From the NCBI GenBank assembly GCA_023425865.1, contig JAFABV010000036.1, forward strand, positions 1-9,085: a stretch of 9,085 nucleotides of DNA. Direction: 5' to 3'. Below the pieces are notes generated by a model that was not told where the DNA came from, made no database searches, and saw only the letters and a list, made by a program, of their open reading frames with translations. Shown piece by piece: positions 1-5,743 of this stretch. A program made the position numbers and the translations under genes. Source of the stretch: Bacteroidota bacterium (lineage in GTDB: Bacteria > Bacteroidota > Bacteroidia > Bacteroidales > Bacteroidaceae). Numbering within the stretch: the stretch's first letter is position 1; each line of letters begins with the position of its first letter.

Positions 1-458
1 TCGGCCTTGCGGCGAAGGACCGGACGCTCGGTGCATTCCACCCAGAACCTTGCCGGGTCGCGGTGCAGCGTGCGGGTGACGTCCTTGCCGATTACATCAT
101 AATCGTCGGGATTGATGTCTTTTGGCATTTCCGTGTGCCACCGCTCCTCAAGGCCGGCATATCTGTACTCCGAGGGCCTTTGGTGCCTGGCAGGTTTGCG
201 ATTGCGCCGGATCTGGGCCTCCTTTTCAATCTGCTTCCTTGTGTTCTCTATGGCCTTGTCCTTCTCGTCGCAGGCCTTCTGGAAAAAATCATCGAACAAC
301 GTCGGCCCGGTGGGAGAATCAGCCTTGGGGGCCTTGTCCCTTTTCGAGCCGTAAAGCATACGCTCAAGATAAGCTATGCGCTCATCCTTACGGCGGGCCT
401 CCGTCCGCAGCTTCTCAATTTCCCGTTTCAGATCTTCGTATGTCGGTTGCTTTTCCAT
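1..458 (-). CDS. tnpC: IS66-family transposase TnpC, N-terminal part (3' end beyond window)
   Basis: This is the start of the large IS66 transposase, which acts on the ends of the element. The frame is open from the ATG at 458-456 to the window edge, giving about 152 codons; full-length family members are roughly 450-550 residues. The first 30 residues are charged and heptad-like (leucine-zipper region), followed by LERMLYGSKRDK at about residues 29-40, the family's conserved (F/Y)GxxSxK-type signature. A second charged helix follows, then a VIGKDVTRTLHRDPARFWV segment matching the region around the IS66 zinc-binding domain. The DDE catalytic core would lie outside the window. It starts 19 nt after the tnpB stop, so the two genes are probably co-transcribed. 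Family assignment is strong; whether the gene is intact cannot be seen. Confidence 0.88.
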   Translation of the reverse strand, partial: MEKQPTYEDLKREIEKLRTEARRKDERIAYLERMLYGSKRDKAPKADSPTGPTLFDDFFQKACDEKDKAIENTRKQIEKEAQIRRNRKPARHQRPSEYRYAGLEERWHTEMPKDINPDDYDVIGKDVTRTLHRDPARFWVECTERPVLRRKA

Positions 459-462
459 ATTA

Positions 463-470
463 CAAAGATA
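463..470 (-). promoter_or_regulatory. Perfect Bacteroidales -7 element directly before tnpC
   Basis: On the minus strand this reads TATCTTTG, an exact match to the Bacteroidales -7 consensus TAnnTTTG. Only 4 nt separate it from the tnpC ATG, so a transcript from it would have essentially no leader. It may be coincidental, because tnpC can also be reached by read-through from tnpB. The match is seen in sequence; promoter function is inferred. Confidence 0.35.
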
Positions 471-477
471 CTGAAAT

Positions 478-894
478 TTAGCGAGTTAGCCAAACTTTTG
501 GAACTGTTTTTCCCTTATATTCCCCATTATTCTCGTCCTTGGTCTCGCCTGCCTGAAAGCGTTTCCTGCGTCTGGCACCCGGGGATATTCCCTCCATGAA
601 AAGGACCAGTTCGTCCCAACGGATCCGGCGAAATCCGGCATGCTCCCCACAGGCAAACAGCCGGGGAGAGAACCTACCCGTTTCAAGCCGCTTGTAATAC
701 ACCACATAGCCACCACGCTCCCAATGCAGCAGTTTCATGACTTTACGAGACTTGCCGACAAAGACATAGACCATGCCGTCGGTAGGATTGCGTCCGGATT
801 GCATGACCTTGCCACACATGGAGTTGACACCAACCCTCATGTCTGTGGGAGCGTTGGAGAAGAAGAACTGGTTGCTTTCGTTGAGATTGAACAT
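478..894 (-). CDS. tnpB: IS66 Orf2-type accessory protein TnpB
   Basis: A 138-residue protein of the IS66 Orf2 (TnpB) family, an accessory factor encoded just upstream of the IS66 transposase; its biochemical role is not well defined. The family pattern is clear: PTDMRVGVNSMCGKV at about residues 16-30, then VYVFVGKSRKVMKLLHWERG and YYKRLETGRF, and a C-terminal RIRWDELVLFMEGI...RRRKRF block ending in a basic tail. The ATG at 894-892 (MFNLNESN) is chosen because Bacteroidota TnpB proteins usually begin MFNLN; a 7-codon upstream extension would need a TTG start and would run into the putative IS end. It is followed by tnpC after 19 nt. No tnpA precedes it: only about 36 nt lie between the putative IS end and this start. 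Confidence 0.88.
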   Translation of the reverse strand: MFNLNESNQFFFSNAPTDMRVGVNSMCGKVMQSGRNPTDGMVYVFVGKSRKVMKLLHWERGGYVVYYKRLETGRFSPRLFACGEHAGFRRIRWDELVLFMEGISPGARRRKRFQAGETKDENNGEYKGKTVPKVWLTR

Positions 895-900
895 AATGCT

Positions 901-930
901 GTAAATTTTCGGCAAAGGTCGGAAGTTTAC
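901..930 (-). repeat. Putative terminal end of the IS66-type element (GTAAA... terminus)
   Basis: Read on the minus strand, this 30-nt stretch starts GTAAACTTCCG and ends CGAAAATTTAC, an imperfect palindrome (9 of 11 arm bases match). IS66-family elements typically begin GTAA, so position 930 is a good candidate for the outer end, with tnpB starting 36 nt inside. The opposite terminus lies outside the window, so neither the inverted repeat nor an 8-bp target duplication can be checked. The boundary is inferred. Confidence 0.45.
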
Positions 931-1087
931 AGTTTATGGGAAAGACGCCCGAAATTGAATGGTTACCCACGAGGGGGTGACACCGTAGCGTTGAATACCG
1001 TGTTACAGTGGCACAAAATCCAAGGAGCGCGCAAGAAAGCTGTTACAACTTGGCAATCCGAGGATAACAAGGGGGGACAAACAAATC
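931..1087. other. Intergenic stretch without a supported gene
   Basis: Between the putative IS end and the terminator hairpin there is no convincing coding sequence. On the minus strand a frame of roughly 35 codons is open from about 1080 but has no ATG and ends before the IS. Several frames are interrupted by stops. It may be a decayed remnant or simply spacer DNA. Confidence 0.5.
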
Positions 1088-1130
1088 AGTGGGGACTGCA
1101 CGCCTTGATGGCATGCAGTCCCCACTTGAT
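1085..1130 (-). terminator. Strong hairpin terminator of the rsmI-lipoprotein operon
   Basis: A perfect 13-bp stem (AGTGGGGACTGCA at 1088-1100 with its complement at 1114-1126) is capped by a further GCC/GGC pairing round a TTGAT loop, and three more outer pairs form after a 1-nt bulge. On the minus strand the stem is followed by GATTTGTTTGT, a T-rich though interrupted tail. It lies about 50 nt past the lipoprotein stop at 1177, the expected place for the operon's terminator. Confidence 0.75.
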
Positions 1131-1176
1131 AATAGCCGCGCTTCCGCAGCTGACGCTTGAATAAGCGAGTATGGTG

Positions 1177-2034
1177 TTACTTCACGAGAACCACCAGATA
1201 CTTGCTGGTACTCCAGAAAATCTGAGGATTGGTAATGCGAAGCACATATTGCTTGTTGGCATCCTGCGTAAGTGTATAACTGCTCGAGGGATGCGTGGTG
1301 AGCAACTTGGCCGACTTGGAGTAGAACTTGATTTCCTTGTCAACCCGGATATCAATCTTGGTGAAATAGTTCTTGTTGAAGCTCGACTGCAGCACTTTCC
1401 CGTCAACCATCACACGCTGCTCCTTGAGTTCCTTCTTTGTTCCAAATACATACCATGCCGTGTTAAGCTGCATGTCCTGGTTGCTGATGGTCTGAGATTT
1501 CTGCTGACTCTCGGTCTTCAAGTCAGACACATTGGTGTTCAAGTTGTTGATGGTTTCATCGAGCTCCGAGATATGAATATCCTTTGCGTCGAGTTCGGCT
1601 CTCAACTGCTGCAGCTGCTGGTCTTTCTCATCAAGTTGCTTCAGCATGCCGGCGATGGTCTTCTGCAGCTGGTCACCTTGGAAATTACTTTCGCGCAGCT
1701 GCTTCTGCAGCTTGTTGATCAGGGCGCGGTTCTCTTGCATACGGCTTGAGATAAACTTAATGTTTTCCCTGATCTGCTGTGCCTTGTTGGCTCGCTCACC
1801 ATCTTTGGCGATGCTCACCCTATTCTCCGCCGCGTTGATCTCGCGAAATCCCTCTTGGATTTCGTTCATCGTAGCCATCATATCGTTGATTTCATTATCA
1901 CGCTGGGCGATAATTTTTTGCAACGAATCATTCTGCTCGATACTTGCCAAGTCCACAGGATTGTTTTTCTTTTCCTGACAGCCAACGATCACGAGCATCG
2001 CGAAGGCCATGGACAACAACAATTGTTTTTTCAT
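1177..2034 (-). CDS. Coiled-coil lipoprotein, Cbp1-like (collagen-binding adhesin family)
   Basis: A 285-residue probable envelope lipoprotein. The N-terminus is a type II signal peptide: basic MKK, a hydrophobic stretch, then the lipobox VIVGC with Cys19 as the predicted lipidated residue. Residues about 33-185 are rich in Gln, Glu, Lys and Leu with heptad spacing, predicting a long coiled coil. A compact C-terminal part (about 193-285) begins LNTAWYVFGTKKELKEQ and is probably beta-rich. The architecture matches proteins annotated in Bacteroides as Cbp1-family collagen-binding glycoprotein adhesins; I recognise this by resemblance only, so binding activity is not established. Asp36-Ser37-Leu38 fits the Bacteroidota O-glycosylation motif D(S/T)(A/I/L/V/M/T), just after the signal peptide. 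The ATG overlaps the rsmI TGA (ATGA), implying translational coupling. Confidence 0.8.
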   Translation of the reverse strand: MKKQLLLSMAFAMLVIVGCQEKKNNPVDLASIEQNDSLQKIIAQRDNEINDMMATMNEIQEGFREINAAENRVSIAKDGERANKAQQIRENIKFISSRMQENRALINKLQKQLRESNFQGDQLQKTIAGMLKQLDEKDQQLQQLRAELDAKDIHISELDETINNLNTNVSDLKTESQQKSQTISNQDMQLNTAWYVFGTKKELKEQRVMVDGKVLQSSFNKNYFTKIDIRVDKEIKFYSKSAKLLTTHPSSSYTLTQDANKQYVLRITNPQIFWSTSKYLVVLVK

Positions 2035-2750
2035 ATAACTGTATTTTTAGATTCGTCTTGATTACGCCGCTTCGACTCCTTTTCCTTTCCGGCGAGTACG
2101 ATGACAATCTCACCGCGCGGTTCCGTTTCTTCAAAATGGGCAACAACCTCATCTAATGTTCCGCGGACATGTTCCTCATGCAACTTGGAAATCTCACGTG
2201 CCACGCTGACCTGACGTTCTCCTCCGAAGGTCTCCGCAAATTGCTTCAAGGTCTTGAGCAGACGGTAGGGCGACTCATAGAATACCATGGTACGCGTCTC
2301 CTCGCGCAACTGCCCGAGATAAGTCTGCCTTCCTTTCTTCTGTGGCAGAAAGCCCTCAAAGCAAAATCGGTCGCAAGGAAGTCCTGACGAGACCAGCGCA
2401 GGGATGCATGCCGTAGGGCCGGGCAGTGTCTGTACCGTAATGCCGGCCTTGGCCGCCTCGCGTGCTAAGAAAAACCCCGGATCGCTGATGCCCGGCGTAC
2501 CGGCATCGCTTACCAAAGCGACATTTTCGCCGGCCTTGAGCCGTTCAACGACAGCGGCGGTGGTGCCATGCTCGTTGAACTTATGGTGCGACATCAGGCG
2601 GTTCTTGATCTCAAAATGCTTGAGCAGCATACCCGAGGTTCGTGTGTCCTCAGCCAGCACAAGATCCACTTCCTTGAGGATTCTGATGGCACGCAGCGTC
2701 ATATCTTCCATGTTTCCCACCGGAGTGGGGACAATATATAGTATGCCCAT
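2031..2750 (-). CDS. rsmI: 16S rRNA 2'-O-ribose C1402 methyltransferase RsmI
   Basis: RsmI uses S-adenosylmethionine to methylate the 2'-OH of C1402 in 16S rRNA at the decoding centre. The 239-residue protein shows the tetrapyrrole-methylase-type fold signatures: LYIVPTPVGN (4-13), LAEDTRTSGMLLKHF (32-46), VALVSDAGTPGISDPG (77-92) and TLPGPTA (108-114), then GFLP and FYESPYRLL further on. It lacks the extra C-terminal domain of the longer E. coli protein (about 286 residues) and instead ends in a short charged tail. The ATG at 2750 is chosen over an in-frame TTG 39 nt upstream because the family starts MGxLYIVPTPxGN and because the -33 element overlies the TTG. Its TGA overlaps the lipoprotein ATG by 4 nt. 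Confidence 0.95.
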   Translation of the reverse strand: MGILYIVPTPVGNMEDMTLRAIRILKEVDLVLAEDTRTSGMLLKHFEIKNRLMSHHKFNEHGTTAAVVERLKAGENVALVSDAGTPGISDPGFFLAREAAKAGITVQTLPGPTACIPALVSSGLPCDRFCFEGFLPQKKGRQTYLGQLREETRTMVFYESPYRLLKTLKQFAETFGGERQVSVAREISKLHEEHVRGTLDEVVAHFEETEPRGEIVIVLAGKEKESKRRNQDESKNTVI

Positions 2751-2759
2751 AATTCCCGA

Positions 2760-2790
2760 CAAATATAACCATTTAATTCTCTGCTTCAAA
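2760..2790 (-). promoter_or_regulatory. Bacteroidales-type promoter of rsmI
   Basis: On the minus strand TTTG (2790-2787) is followed by a 19-bp spacer and TATATTTG (2767-2760), an exact match to the Bacteroidales -33 TTTG / -7 TAnnTTTG consensus with optimal spacing. Only 9 nt lie between the -7 element and the rsmI ATG, so the predicted transcript starts at or within a few nt of the start codon. Confidence 0.75.
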
Positions 2791-2837
2791 GTTTTTCCAT
2801 ATTTTCTTTACAATTTTTATATTTCCATATCACTCCA

Positions 2838-2963
2838 TCACGACATTGCCCTACCCAAACGCCAGAGATACTTGCCCCATGCGCGGGTCAAAACCTCCCA
2901 TCGAATAGTGCCGATGACGCTACCCCAAAGGCGATGATGTTGCGCGGTGATGAAAAAACACAT
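2838..2963 (-). CDS. Possible 41-residue small ORF (unassigned)
   Basis: An ATG-initiated frame of 41 codons ending in TGA. The product would be basic and very rich in aromatics, with four Trp (WGSVIG, RWEVL, RAWGKY, LWRLG). No ribosome binding site, promoter or family is recognised. The odd composition could mean a non-coding sequence or a copy of an interspersed repeat rather than a gene. Confidence 0.15.
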   Translation of the reverse strand: MCFFITAQHHRLWGSVIGTIRWEVLTRAWGKYLWRLGRAMS

Positions 2964-3023
2964 TGTCGGCTTCCACTTGCACAAAAAACCATGCCAAGCC
3001 AACCCTATTTCCAATCTTTATGT

Positions 3024-3031
3024 TACCTTTG
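3024..3031 (+). promoter_or_regulatory. -7 promoter element of tdk
   Basis: TACCTTTG is an exact match to TAnnTTTG. It lies 5 nt before the first of two adjacent ATGs (3037 and 3040). No TTTG is present at the ideal -33 position, so the upstream element is weak. A transcript from here would be near-leaderless. Confidence 0.55.
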
Positions 3032-3036
3032 CATAT

Positions 3037-3663
3037 ATGATGACCGAAAATTTTACAGGGGAAAACCACCGACCCGGAAGAATTGAGGTGGTATGCGGAT
3101 CGATGTTCTCCGGAAAGACCGAAGAGCTCATCCGCCGAATGAAACGGGCACAATTTGCCAAGCAGCGAGTGGAGATTTTCAAGCCAGCCATGGACACCCG
3201 TTATTCAGACATCAACGTAGTGAGCCACGACCACAACACCATCCACTCTACGCCTGTTGCCAATGCGGCGGAGATACTCCAGCGGTCGGCAGGCTGCGAC
3301 GTGGTGGGCATCGACGAGGCACAGTTTCTCGACGAACAACTTGTCGATGTATGCAACACATTGGCCTACCGAGGGCTGCGCGTCATTGTGGCGGGGTTAG
3401 ACATGGACTTCCGTGGCGTACCATTCGGTCCCATGCCTGCCCTGTGCGCCGTAGCCGATGACGTGACAAAGGTGCATGCCATATGCGTGAAATGTGGAAA
3501 CCTTGCCTACGGTAGTCACAGACTGGTGCGCAACGAGTCACAGGTGATGCTCGGTGAGAAAACCGAATATGAGCCTCTCTGCCGCGACTGTTTCCAGAAA
3601 GCCACAGAAGAAGACCAGCGCAACGCCAACTCCAAAGATCTCTTTGAAGACCTCAACCCGTAA
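3037..3663 (+). CDS. tdk: Thymidine kinase, type II
   Basis: Thymidine kinase phosphorylates thymidine to dTMP with ATP in the cytoplasmic pyrimidine salvage pathway. Numbering from the second of two adjacent Met codons (207 residues): P-loop GSMFSGKT at 20-27; IDEAQF at 91-96 with Glu93 as the expected catalytic base; GLDMDFRGVPFGP at 119-131, which contacts the nucleotide; and a structural zinc site formed by Cys149, Cys152, Cys181 and Cys184. Length is typical of the type II (TK1-like) family. An in-frame extension to 2947 exists but is not supported: Bacteroidales Tdk usually has about 20 residues before the P-loop, as here, and the -7 element lies inside the extension. An AI-2E family gene follows 53 nt later on the same strand, so the two may be co-transcribed. 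Confidence 0.95.
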   Translation: MMTENFTGENHRPGRIEVVCGSMFSGKTEELIRRMKRAQFAKQRVEIFKPAMDTRYSDINVVSHDHNTIHSTPVANAAEILQRSAGCDVVGIDEAQFLDEQLVDVCNTLAYRGLRVIVAGLDMDFRGVPFGPMPALCAVADDVTKVHAICVKCGNLAYGSHRLVRNESQVMLGEKTEYEPLCRDCFQKATEEDQRNANSKDLFEDLNP

Positions 3664-3716
3664 CCGTTGCCCTTTCCGCCCTACTATCCCACCCACTCAT
3701 CAACCCATTCATCCAC

Positions 3717-4811
3717 ATGCAAAGAGAAATTACCTTCGACCGGTTTATTCGTTGGGCCGGTATCGTGACTTTGGTTATCATGGTCCTCTACGCAATCAAC
3801 AGTTTGAGTAGTGTATTGCTGCCCTTTTTCGTGGCCTGGCTTTTTGCCTACCTACTCTATCCCATTGTCAAGTTTGTGGAGAACAAGATGCGTGTACGCA
3901 TCAGGGCTTTGGCCATCATCATCACCATGATAGCCATGCTGGGCTTGTTGGCCATCATCTTTTACCTCATCATTCCTCCCATGATAGAGCAGTTTCAGAA
4001 GCTCTACGTCATACTCTCGCATTGGGTACACGAAACAACGCACACCAATAGCATCACCGAATGGATTTCAGGGTGGATATCCGAAAACCAGCAAGAGCTC
4101 GACCGCTTCTTCCACAGTCCCGATTTCACCGACGCAATCAAGACTGCCGCTCCCAAGTTAGCCAGCTTCGTGGGGCAGACCGCAAGCATCATCATCAGCA
4201 TTATCGCCTCGCTGATCACCTTATTATATATGTTCTTCATCCTGCTCGACTATGAATTTCTCACGGCCAACTGGATACGCATCTTCCCTAAGAAAAATCG
4301 TCCCTTCTGGGCCGACCTGATGAAAGACGTGGAGCGCGAACTCAACAACTACATTCGAGGGCAGGGCACCATCGCACTGATTATGGGTATCATGTTCTGC
4401 GTGGGATTCACCATCATGGACTTCCCCATGGCCATCGGCTTAGGCATTCTCATTGGCATCCTCGACCTGGTGCCCTACCTGCACACCTTCGCCCTCATTC
4501 CCACGGCTTTCCTTGCCATGTTGAAGGCCGCCAATACCGGACAGAATTTCTGGGTGATATTTGCGTTGGCCGTAGGTCTCTTCATTGTCGTGCAGATCAT
4601 CACCGACATGGTGGTCACGCCCAAAATCATGGGCAAGGCCATGGGCCTCAACCCCGCCATCCTACTACTCTCCTTGTCGGTATGGGGGGCCATATTAGGC
4701 TTTATTGGCTTCATCGTTGCCCTGCCTCTCACCACCCTGCTCATTGCCTACTGGAAACGCTACGTCACCAAGGAAGAAGAGGAAAAAATCGATGAGGTGC
4801 TGAACGTCTGA
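3717..4811 (+). CDS. AI-2E family transporter (PF01594-type membrane protein)
   Basis: A 364-residue inner-membrane protein of the AI-2E/PerM superfamily. Members have been linked to autoinducer-2 export, Na+/H+ antiport or unknown transport; the substrate here cannot be read from sequence. Hydrophobic segments lie at about 13-30, 32-50, 64-88, 151-177, 217-235, 238-268, 278-298 and 312-346, the usual eight-helix layout, with a hydrophilic domain at about 90-145. Family signatures are YIRGQ (212-216), GILIGILDLVPYLH (243-256) and VVTPKIMGKAMGLNP (299-313). The C-terminus is a charged cytoplasmic tail (KEEEEKIDEV). The ATG at 3717 is the first in frame after tdk, and the 53-nt gap has no terminator. 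A bidirectional hairpin about 105 nt past the stop probably ends transcription. Confidence 0.9.
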   Translation: MQREITFDRFIRWAGIVTLVIMVLYAINSLSSVLLPFFVAWLFAYLLYPIVKFVENKMRVRIRALAIIITMIAMLGLLAIIFYLIIPPMIEQFQKLYVILSHWVHETTHTNSITEWISGWISENQQELDRFFHSPDFTDAIKTAAPKLASFVGQTASIIISIIASLITLLYMFFILLDYEFLTANWIRIFPKKNRPFWADLMKDVERELNNYIRGQGTIALIMGIMFCVGFTIMDFPMAIGLGILIGILDLVPYLHTFALIPTAFLAMLKAANTGQNFWVIFALAVGLFIVVQIITDMVVTPKIMGKAMGLNPAILLLSLSVWGAILGFIGFIVALPLTTLLIAYWKRYVTKEEEEKIDEVLNV

Positions 4812-4983
4812 ATACCCCGCCGGCACTTCATCGCCAAGCACCATGTATCAGCGCGTCTCCCAAGTGTGACACGTTGGAGTGCCCCCCCTCAGAACTGCCA
4901 GTCACGATAGCCATAAACACAAAGGTCCACCCTGCGGCGACAACGCCATTGAGGGTGGACCTTGTGGTTAATGCCGAATGGCT
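4812..4983. other. Convergent intergenic region (AI-2E gene / smalltalk)
   Basis: This 172-nt non-coding gap between convergent genes holds one very stable hairpin (4918-4966) and otherwise no recognised element. Confidence 0.6.
4918..4966. terminator. Long GC-rich hairpin, probable bidirectional terminator
   Basis: CACAA(A)GGTCCACCCT at 4918-4933 pairs with AGGGTGGACCTTGTG at 4952-4966: 15 pairs with one bulged A. The loop contains a second perfect stem, GGCG-ACAA-CGCC (4936-4947). No run of T follows on the plus strand, and only a modest GTGTTTATGG follows on the minus strand. The convergent position makes termination for both the AI-2E gene and the HU-smalltalk unit the simplest reading; a structured RNA is the alternative. 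Confidence 0.6.
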
Positions 4984-5082
4984 CTACATGCAACTACTCA
5001 CCCCGAGGGTGGTAAGCACTGCCGACAATATCGAAATGAAAGTCTGGATGATGACCTTCCACGTCTCTTTGTTCATTTTCAT
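4984..5082 (-). CDS. Smalltalk-family micro-protein (32 residues)
   Basis: A 32-codon gene starting ATG at 5082 (a second Met two codons on, at 5076, is an alternative start) and ending TAG at 4984. The product has a charged start with KETWK (5-9), a hydrophobic segment (about 10-28, VIIQTFISILSAVLTTLGV) and the terminal SSCM. This pattern of KxTWKxxIQ, a hydrophobic stretch with ILSAxxTT and a near-terminal Cys is what I know as the 'smalltalk protein' family of Bacteroides and Prevotella, which is usually found next to HU-like DNA-binding protein genes. The HU-like gene lies upstream on the same strand, as expected. Function is unknown; the hydrophobic segment suggests membrane association. 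Recognition is from memory. Confidence 0.75.
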   Translation of the reverse strand: MKMNKETWKVIIQTFISILSAVLTTLGVSSCM

Positions 5083-5089
5083 GGTTTTC

Positions 5090-5105
5090 GATTAATGGGT
5101 TAATC
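5090..5105. repeat. Palindrome GATTAA-4-TTAATC before smalltalk
   Basis: A perfect 6-bp inverted repeat (GATTAA / TTAATC) with a 4-nt loop ends 8 nt from the smalltalk ATG. It could be an operator or a weak RNA hairpin over the initiation region. Its short length makes chance possible. Confidence 0.3.
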
Positions 5106-5170
5106 ATGGTTGATAGCATGTTGCGGTTGGTGCCGCTGTACTGTTGTATCTCTCCGCACGGCTCAAACAA

Positions 5171-5195
5171 TGTCCCGCCCAAGCGGGCGGAGACA
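5171..5195 (-). terminator. GC-rich hairpin after the HU-like gene
   Basis: TGTC-CCGCCC pairs with GGGCGG-A-GACA round an AAGC loop: 10 pairs with one bulged A. It lies 18 nt past the HU-like stop and is followed on the minus strand by TTGTTTG. It would terminate, or attenuate, transcription before smalltalk, giving less smalltalk than HU-like mRNA. Confidence 0.5.
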
Positions 5196-5212
5196 TCGTC
5201 AGTGAAAACGTG

Positions 5213-5695
5213 CTATGCTCCCTGATTGGCACTATCGCCTGCAGCAGCCTCAACAGGCGCATTGTTGATGGGTGCCTCCTTGGCGGTGACGCCGTCAAGC
5301 ATGTTGGTGACATAGAAGCCCGTACGGTTGCCATTCTCATTCACGCCCTTGGCCGTGAACGTCTTCTCTGGCGTGTAGATGATATGATAGCCCGAAATCT
5401 TGTTGCTGTTAAACTCAGCGTTGGTGTCGGCAGGTTTGGTAGAAAGCCCCACCTTGAAGCTTCCGACTCCGTCGATAATCACCTTTTTCGAATCCTGCAG
5501 ATGGTTCTTCATCACCACCGCCACCTCTGCCAGCACCGCCACCACGTCCGAGTAGGTCACGGTTGTGGAGTGAGAGATTTCCTCGGCCAGCTGCTTGGTG
5601 GTCACCGCGTTGAGAATCACTGCCCTACCATACCACTTGCCAAAATACATACTCTCCTTCTGGTTGTTTTGCACTTTACGATAATAAATAGCCAT
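5213..5695 (-). CDS. HU-like DNA-binding protein (Bacteroidota HU-related family)
   Basis: A 160-residue cytoplasmic protein of the Bacteroidota HU-related family, which resembles the nucleoid protein HU/IHF. It begins MAIYYRKVQNN, the usual start of this family, and continues through helices KQLAEEISHSTTVTYSDVVAVLAEVAVVMKNHL (34-66) to DGVGSFKVGL (75-84), the hinge that in HU leads to the DNA-binding arms. The C-terminus after about residue 138 is an Ala-rich low-complexity tail (APVEAAAGDSANQGA) longer than classical HU (about 90 residues). ATG 5695 is chosen because it is preceded by a strong Shine-Dalgarno (AAAGAAAGGA), unusual for this phylum; an upstream in-frame extension to 5743 lacks support. 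It precedes smalltalk on the same strand. Confidence 0.88.
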   Translation of the reverse strand: MAIYYRKVQNNQKESMYFGKWYGRAVILNAVTTKQLAEEISHSTTVTYSDVVAVLAEVAVVMKNHLQDSKKVIIDGVGSFKVGLSTKPADTNAEFNSNKISGYHIIYTPEKTFTAKGVNENGNRTGFYVTNMLDGVTAKEAPINNAPVEAAAGDSANQGA

Positions 5696-5699
5696 AGTT

Positions 5700-5713
5700 G
5701 TTTTCCTTTCTTT
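5700..5713 (-). promoter_or_regulatory. Strong Shine-Dalgarno of the HU-like gene
   Basis: Minus-strand AAAGAAAGGA followed by AAACAACT lies directly before the ATG at 5695. Most other genes in this window lack a clear purine-rich site, so this fixes the start and suggests high expression. Confidence 0.6.
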
Positions 5714-5743
5714 AATGATTAGATTATTAGAGTTCTCTGTCAA

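Larger units (their letters stand above)
1..930 (-). mobile_element. Partial IS66-family insertion sequence (tnpB-tnpC)
   Basis: One end of an IS66-family element, carrying tnpB and the start of tnpC on the minus strand and running off the left edge. The right boundary is placed at the GTAAA terminus near 930. Canonical IS66 elements carry tnpA-tnpB-tnpC; here no tnpA-like frame is visible between 930 and the terminator at 1126. It sits downstream of the terminator of the neighbouring lipoprotein operon, so the insertion probably leaves that operon intact. Confidence 0.7.
2751..3036. other. Divergent intergenic region between rsmI and tdk
   Basis: This 286-nt stretch separates the two divergent genes. 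It holds the rsmI promoter at one end and the tdk -7 element at the other. In between, 2791-2837 is A/T-rich and 2838-2963 is more GC-rich and carries a 41-codon minus-strand frame that I cannot assign. No tRNA or recognised riboswitch is seen. Confidence 0.6.
5083..5212. other. Spacer between the HU-like gene and smalltalk
   Basis: The 130-nt spacer contains a GC-rich hairpin just past the HU-like stop and a short palindrome in front of the smalltalk ATG. No ribosome binding site of purine type precedes the smalltalk start, and no consensus -7 element was found. Confidence 0.5.

Noticed and set aside
63..599. Plus-strand 178-codon open frame
   Set aside because: It lies opposite the IS66 tnpC and tnpB genes, which have clear family signatures; this translation has none.
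640..1164. Plus-strand 174-codon open frame
   Set aside because: It runs antisense through tnpB, the IS end and the terminator hairpin, with no recognisable domain.
1171..1749. Plus-strand 192-codon open frame
   Set aside because: It is antisense to the coiled-coil lipoprotein; its Leu/Val-rich translation is what the complement of a Gln/Lys/Glu-rich coiled coil produces.
2404..2937. Plus-strand 177-codon open frame
   Set aside because: It is mostly antisense to rsmI and then crosses the rsmI promoter.
2947..3036. N-terminal 30-residue extension of Tdk
   Set aside because: The extension covers the -7 element and is absent from the usual Tdk start, which begins about 20 residues before the P-loop.
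4994..5182. Minus-strand 62-codon frame overlapping smalltalk
   Set aside because: It is a different reading frame running through the GC hairpin and the smalltalk gene, with no family resemblance.
5144..5722. Plus-strand 192-codon open frame
   Set aside because: It is antisense to the HU-like gene, which has a Shine-Dalgarno and family motifs.
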